Shown here: piece after piece, positions 31,717 to 34,766 of the stretch
Layout: each line of letters begins with the position of its first letter
Position numbering within the stretch: position 1 is the first letter of the stretch
Source: Gluconobacter sp. P1C6_b
Lineage (GTDB): Bacteria > Pseudomonadota > Alphaproteobacteria > Acetobacterales > Acetobacteraceae
DNA: 34,766 bases
Direction: 5' to 3'
Assembly: GCF_018811945.1 (NCBI RefSeq)
Contig: NZ_JACRVU010000017.1
Span: 26,253 to 61,018, forward strand
Program-made: the position numbers and the translations under genes
The notes under the pieces: generated by a model
The model's database searches: none
Seen by the model: only the letters and a program-made list of their open reading frames with translations
Told to the model about the DNA's origin: nothing

Positions 31717-31986
31717 TCAGAGCGGTCCGAACCGAAGGCTGATCTGCTGGCGTTCACTGTCGGAAAGGCGCGCCAGGGCCTCGCGATGGTATTCGGAGCC
31801 GCAGCGCGCCTTCTGTGATACCCGCCACCAGGCGTGCTGGTCCGAACAGGTGACGCCTCGGATCTGGGTGTCCATGTTTTCGGGACCGCAGCCTTCGAGG
31901 ATGGTCCAGCCCTCCTGATGGGCCTGAACCAGACTGAACTGCGATTGTGTGTCCGGGGACGTAAGGGCCAAGCTCGGCATCGTCAT
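31717..31986 (-). CDS. Hypothetical small protein (89 aa), operon head
   Basis: MTMPSLALTSPDTQSQFSLV... is a soluble protein with three Cys residues (GCGPENMDTQIRGVTCSDQH, then RCGSEYHREALARL) and a charged C-terminal helix. AAGGAG lies 4 nt before ATG 31986; the second ATG at 31980 has better spacing and is equally possible. It precedes the giant methylase-helicase and may be its partner. No family recognised. Leader a ends 49 nt upstream. Confidence 0.6.
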   Translation of the reverse strand: MTMPSLALTSPDTQSQFSLVQAHQEGWTILEGCGPENMDTQIRGVTCSDQHAWWRVSQKARCGSEYHREALARLSDSERQQISLRFGPL

Positions 31987-32034
31987 CTTTCTCCTTTCCT
32001 GACCCTCTCCGGCAACCGCGGCGTCGTGCTGGGG

Positions 32035-32185
32035 GGCAAGGGCGACGCGTCAGCGTCGGGACCGCCCGGCCCGCAGCGCCAGCGAGGACACGGACGGACC
32101 CACCCCTTGCCGCACAGGGCGATCCCGTGGTGCCCCCTTCTCCCTTTCCCTCTCTTTCTTCTTTTTCTTTTGTTTTCGCCGCTTC
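32035..32185 (-). promoter_or_regulatory. Cloverleaf leader element (copy a)
   Basis: Outer stem GGCAAGGG/CCCTTGCC (32035-32042 with 32104-32111) encloses the perfect hairpin CGACGC-GTCA-GCGTCG (32043-32058) and more GC-rich sequence. A very long purine-rich minus-strand tract follows to about 32185. The stem ends 49 nt before ATG 31986, with CCGGAGAGG between, as in copies b and c. Confidence 0.7.
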
Positions 32186-32317
32186 TGCAGGACAGAAAAA
32201 AACCGTGCAGCAAGTGTGAAGACGCTGTTAACCGGAGTAATGTACTGTCGTGGCTGACTTGCAGTCACCGTTCACAGAAGCGATTTACAGCTCACCATCA
32301 TTACACTGAGGGATTTC

Positions 32318-32815
32318 ATGACTGACCTGACACCCGCCACAGAGCCCCCTCACTCTGACCTGCGTTCCCTGACGGCCGAAATCGTGGCCGCCTATCTCTC
32401 AAGAAACGATGTCGCGCCCGATGGGCTCCCGGGCCTGATCCGTTCCGTCCACACGGCCCTGACCGTTCCGGCGGTCTCCGAGGCTGCGGCCGAAGAGGCG
32501 CCGGTTCCCGTGGTCAATCCGAAGAAGTCGGTTTTCCCGGACTACATCATCTGTCTGGAAGACGGGAAAAAGCTGAAGATGCTCCGTCGTCATCTCAAAA
32601 CGGCGTACAACATGACGCCTGATGAATACCGGGCCCGCTGGGGTCTGCCCCCGGAGTATCCGATGGTCGCTCCCGGCTATTCCGCGCAGCGCGCGGCTCT
32701 TGCCCGGGAAATCGGCCTGGGCTCCAGAACCCGCGCTTCTGCGCCTCAGGAAGAAGACCTCCCTCCGGTAAAGAAGCTGCCCGAAAAACGGCGAGGCCGT
32801 CCGGCCCGCGCCTGA
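32318..32815 (+). CDS. MucR/Ros family transcriptional regulator
   Basis: A 165-aa MucR-type protein. The N-terminal oligomerisation helix region (SLTAEIVAAYLSRNDVAPDG then LPGLIRSVHTAL) leads into the DNA-binding core KKSVFPDYIICLEDGKKLKM, then LRRHLKTAYNMTPDEYRARW and LPPEYPMVAPGYS. MucR proteins are H-NS-like silencers of AT-rich DNA in Alphaproteobacteria. The zinc site has C79, D82 and H92, but the usual second His is replaced (TAY at 95-97). GAGG precedes the ATG. It is transcribed divergently from leader a, so it may control plasmid genes. Confidence 0.92.
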   Translation: MTDLTPATEPPHSDLRSLTAEIVAAYLSRNDVAPDGLPGLIRSVHTALTVPAVSEAAAEEAPVPVVNPKKSVFPDYIICLEDGKKLKMLRRHLKTAYNMTPDEYRARWGLPPEYPMVAPGYSAQRAALAREIGLGSRTRASAPQEEDLPPVKKLPEKRRGRPARA

Positions 32816-32817
32816 AA

Positions 32818-33789
32818 CTAGAGGGGCCCTCCTCCGTTACCGAAGGCACCGGCCGGGAGGGTCCAGTTTTCTGTCAGAACCGTCTGTAACGGGCGGTCTG
32901 ACAGGCAGGCTGCGACCAGATCGGGCCGCGACCGGGCCGCTTCATAAACCGTCCCTTCGGACGACAGCTGCGCGAGCCCCCTGTCACGTTTGATCGTGCA
33001 GCCGAAGTCTTTTTCATATCCAACCAGTTTCGCAAACCGGTTCGCATCCATCCATTCCAGGGTGGCGAACTGGTCTGCATTGCCGAAGATGCAGAACGCG
33101 CAGGACAGGCGCGAAAATCCGACCTGATATGGATAGGCTGGCATGACGCGCCAGCGCTCCAGGATCGCCCAGACCTCTGCTTCGGACCACTGATGTACCG
33201 GCCTCCAGTGGTCGACATGCCGACGCCGCCGCGTCCCGTTTCTCGTGTCGGTACGGTGAGGCTCAAAGGCCGCATAGCGCGCCCGTGCAGGACTTTCTTC
33301 GGCACGCTCGCCTGTCACGACCAGGGTACGGCAGTTGAGGAACCGGTCCTGTCCGCGAAGGGCGCGATCGGCTACGTCGACCTTGAGGCTTGCCGAACAC
33401 CAGCGCACGGACAGGCTGGCCGAGACCTGGGGAAAGCGCAGCCGGGTTCCGTTCGGGCCCTGCCCGCCGGCGACGACGCGTCCCTGCGGGGTCTCGAAGA
33501 TCACGGGCGCGGTCGGCATCTCGTGGCGGAGCATCTCGCGCTCGAAGCCGCCCTCGCGCCAGGACCGATAGAGTGGCAGTCCGAAGTCGCGGGCCAGGGC
33601 TTCGATATACGGACCTGTGGAGGGCCAGTCCATGAAGGATCCCCCCTCCCCGTCCACATCGTGGTGCCACAGTTCGATGCGTTCGGCCGGAGCATTGGCT
33701 TCCAGCAGGGCGAGCAGACAGGCCGTGCCATCCTTGCCCCCGGACACTGCGACAATGATGCTGTCATAGGACGCGAGATCCGGGCTCAT
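32818..33789 (-). CDS. PP-loop protein, PAPS-reductase-like
   Basis: A 323-aa adenine-nucleotide alpha-hydrolase of the PAPS reductase family. The PP-loop VAVSGGKDGTACL has SGGKD at 16-20. It is followed by LWHHDVDGEGGSFMDWPSTG, a RWCSASLKVDV block near 131, GERAEESPARARY, and a C-terminal SRLSCAFCIFGN Cys pair near 230 that could bind a metal or Fe-S cluster. Classical sulfate assimilation is unlikely here. Mobile-element relatives are thought to modify nucleic acids or serve defence. ATG 33789 overlaps the upstream stop (ATGA). It is second in the operon behind leader f. Confidence 0.85.
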   Translation of the reverse strand: MSPDLASYDSIIVAVSGGKDGTACLLALLEANAPAERIELWHHDVDGEGGSFMDWPSTGPYIEALARDFGLPLYRSWREGGFEREMLRHEMPTAPVIFETPQGRVVAGGQGPNGTRLRFPQVSASLSVRWCSASLKVDVADRALRGQDRFLNCRTLVVTGERAEESPARARYAAFEPHRTDTRNGTRRRRHVDHWRPVHQWSEAEVWAILERWRVMPAYPYQVGFSRLSCAFCIFGNADQFATLEWMDANRFAKLVGYEKDFGCTIKRDRGLAQLSSEGTVYEAARSRPDLVAACLSDRPLQTVLTENWTLPAGAFGNGGGPL

Positions 33790-34163
33790 GATGTCCACCG
33801 ACTGACCGGGGCGCCTGTCCGCACCGAGCGGCACATCAGGGCGTGGGCGATCGGGCGTTCCCGCAGCAGCAGCGGCTTTTCGTGGCGACCGTCCCAGGTC
33901 AGTCCCTCACAACGTGTCAGCAGCTCCATCTGGACCGCCGCTTCGTCGCGACAGGCGCACACACGCTCATTGCCACCTGATCTGCGGCGGCACGGCTCAT
34001 CCGCAGGTCCACCGCAGCCCGTGCAGGCAATCGTGAGTGCGGGATCGCCGTCCTCCCAGTGCATGTTACAGCGGCGGCAGGTTGTAGGCTCCTGCGTGTC
34101 GGTCCAGCGCATCGGAGGCCGGCCACGGGGGGTTGGGATATAGGGAAACTGGTAGCGTCGCAT
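33786..34163 (-). CDS. Zinc-ribbon-like small protein (125 aa)
   Basis: MRRYQFPYIPTPRGRPPMRW... carries clustered Cys pairs: CRRC (29-32), CTGC (47-50), then CRRR and CACR, consistent with two zinc-binding knuckles. The rest is basic and probably contacts nucleic acid. Its stop overlaps the start of the PP-loop gene, so the two proteins likely work together. The Shine-Dalgarno is weak. Leader f ends 63 nt upstream. No named family. Confidence 0.65.
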   Translation of the reverse strand: MRRYQFPYIPTPRGRPPMRWTDTQEPTTCRRCNMHWEDGDPALTIACTGCGGPADEPCRRRSGGNERVCACRDEAAVQMELLTRCEGLTWDGRHEKPLLLRERPIAHALMCRSVRTGAPVSRWTS

Positions 34164-34225
34164 GATGCTCGATCCATCTCTGATTCTTCAAACATCCTTG
34201 CGACGACCTTTCGGGCGACCGGGGT

Positions 34226-34400
34226 GCAACAGTGCCGCGCAGCGGCAGGATCGGCGTCATCCGGACCCACGCGCAGGCGGCGCAGCCGGCGAGCATGGGG
34301 AGGACGGACGGCGACCCACCTGTTGCGGCGCGGGCGACCGAAAGGCAGCGCCTTATTCTCCCTTCTTTTCTACAGTTCTCCCTTCCTCCTCGCCGCTCAC
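34226..34400 (-). promoter_or_regulatory. Cloverleaf leader element (copy f)
   Basis: Outer stem GCAACAG/CTGTTGC (34226-34232 with 34320-34326) encloses hairpin TGCCGC-GCA-GCGGCA (34233-34247) and about 70 nt of GC-rich sequence whose folding I could not settle. A purine-rich minus-strand tract follows to about 34400. It is the most diverged copy. The stem ends 63 nt before ATG 34163. Confidence 0.55.
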
Positions 34401-34450
34401 AGAGTGAGATGACCCGCGACGTTGGGCAATAGCCATGAGGCTCTGGTAGC

Positions 34451-34766
34451 CGCTACCGAGCTATAACGGATAGCCGCTACCCACAGACTACCGCAGGGAA
34501 GGGATCTCCCCCCGGCCTCCATATCTTCCGGTCCGCTACCCGCTACCGAGCTATAACGGATAGCCGCTACCCACAGACTACCGCAGGGAAGGGATCTCCC
34601 CCCGGCCTTCGGCTCTTCCAGTCCGCTACCCGCTACCGAGCTATAATGGATAGCCGCTACCCACGGACTACCGCAGGGAAGGGATCTCCCCCCGGCCTTC
34701 GGCTCTTCCAGTCCGCTACCCGCTACCGAGCTATAATGGATAGCCGCTACCCACGGACTACCGCAG
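34451..34766. repeat. Tandem 90-bp repeat array (iteron-like)
   Basis: Units start at 34451, 34541, 34631 and 34721; the last is cut by the window end, so the array continues outside. Units differ at only a few positions. Each unit carries the heptamer CGCTACC three times in the same orientation (34451, 34475, 34534, then every 90 bp). It begins with GGTAGC-C-GCTACC, an inverted repeat at 34445-34457, and contains GGGAAGGGATCTCCC. Such arrays are typical of plasmid replication origins, incompatibility loci or partition sites. The cognate protein gene must lie beyond the window. Confidence 0.8.

Noticed and set aside
17534-34400. The leader elements as ordinary intrinsic terminators of the upstream genes
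   Set aside because: They have multi-helix junctions, lack T-runs after the stem on the minus strand, lie at a fixed distance before start codons, and some operons have separate clear terminators.
34451-34766. CRISPR array
   Set aside because: The repeats are contiguous 90-bp units without unique spacers and contain internal heptamers; they fit iterons, not CRISPR.

Overview
The window looks like accessory/backbone DNA of a large, GC-rich alphaproteobacterial plasmid, most likely from an acetic acid bacterium (Acetobacteraceae). The host call is an inference from a MucR/Ros regulator, a GapR (DUF2312) protein and overall gene style. No rRNA, tRNA, CRISPR array, replication initiator or type IV secretion gene is visible. 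Most genes lie on the minus strand, in short operons joined by ATGA overlaps.

Left part (1-4.9 kb): two ~560-bp direct repeats (52-613 and 2079-2639) with strong hairpins flank a small membrane-protein gene, a second membrane-protein gene and ssb. An unknown minus gene (2658-3473) and an unknown plus gene (3774-4868) follow. 4.9-8.5 kb: a minus operon with two winged-helix/HTH-like proteins, GapR, two membrane proteins, an HD-GYP phosphodiesterase and a coupled small ORF, plus a separate membrane protein. 8.6-11.5 kb: a more AT-rich island with an IS5-type transposase scrap, an HExxH metallopeptidase-like protein and a DUF2971 protein. 11.6-15.4 kb: UvrD/PcrA-like helicase, an unknown protein and a Toprim/DUF3991 protein behind a good sigma70-type promoter.

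15.7-34.2 kb: seven consecutive minus-strand operons. They encode a secreted DNA/RNA nuclease, DUF3085, an LPD29-like protein, a 620-aa ParB-like protein, DUF6878- and DUF5983-like proteins, a pair of paralogous small proteins, a 1713-aa methyltransferase-helicase resembling DarB-type antirestriction proteins, and a PP-loop (PAPS-reductase-like) protein with a zinc-ribbon partner. Two plus-strand genes, one of them the MucR regulator, sit between them. 34.45 kb to the window end: a tandem array of 90-bp repeats, probably an iteron-like replication or partition locus.

The most striking feature is a family of structured leader elements. Every one of these seven operons, and also the gene at 2658-3473, starts 41-65 nt downstream of a folded element. 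Read on the minus strand each is a purine-rich tract, then an outer stem enclosing one or two GC-rich hairpins (often with a GTCA loop), then a Shine-Dalgarno and start codon. Outer stems differ in sequence between copies but keep their pairing. Together with ssb, a nuclease, a ParB-like protein and an antirestriction-type methylase-helicase, this resembles a conjugative leading region in which single-stranded-DNA promoters switch on early genes after entry. That function is a hypothesis; the repeated architecture is seen directly.
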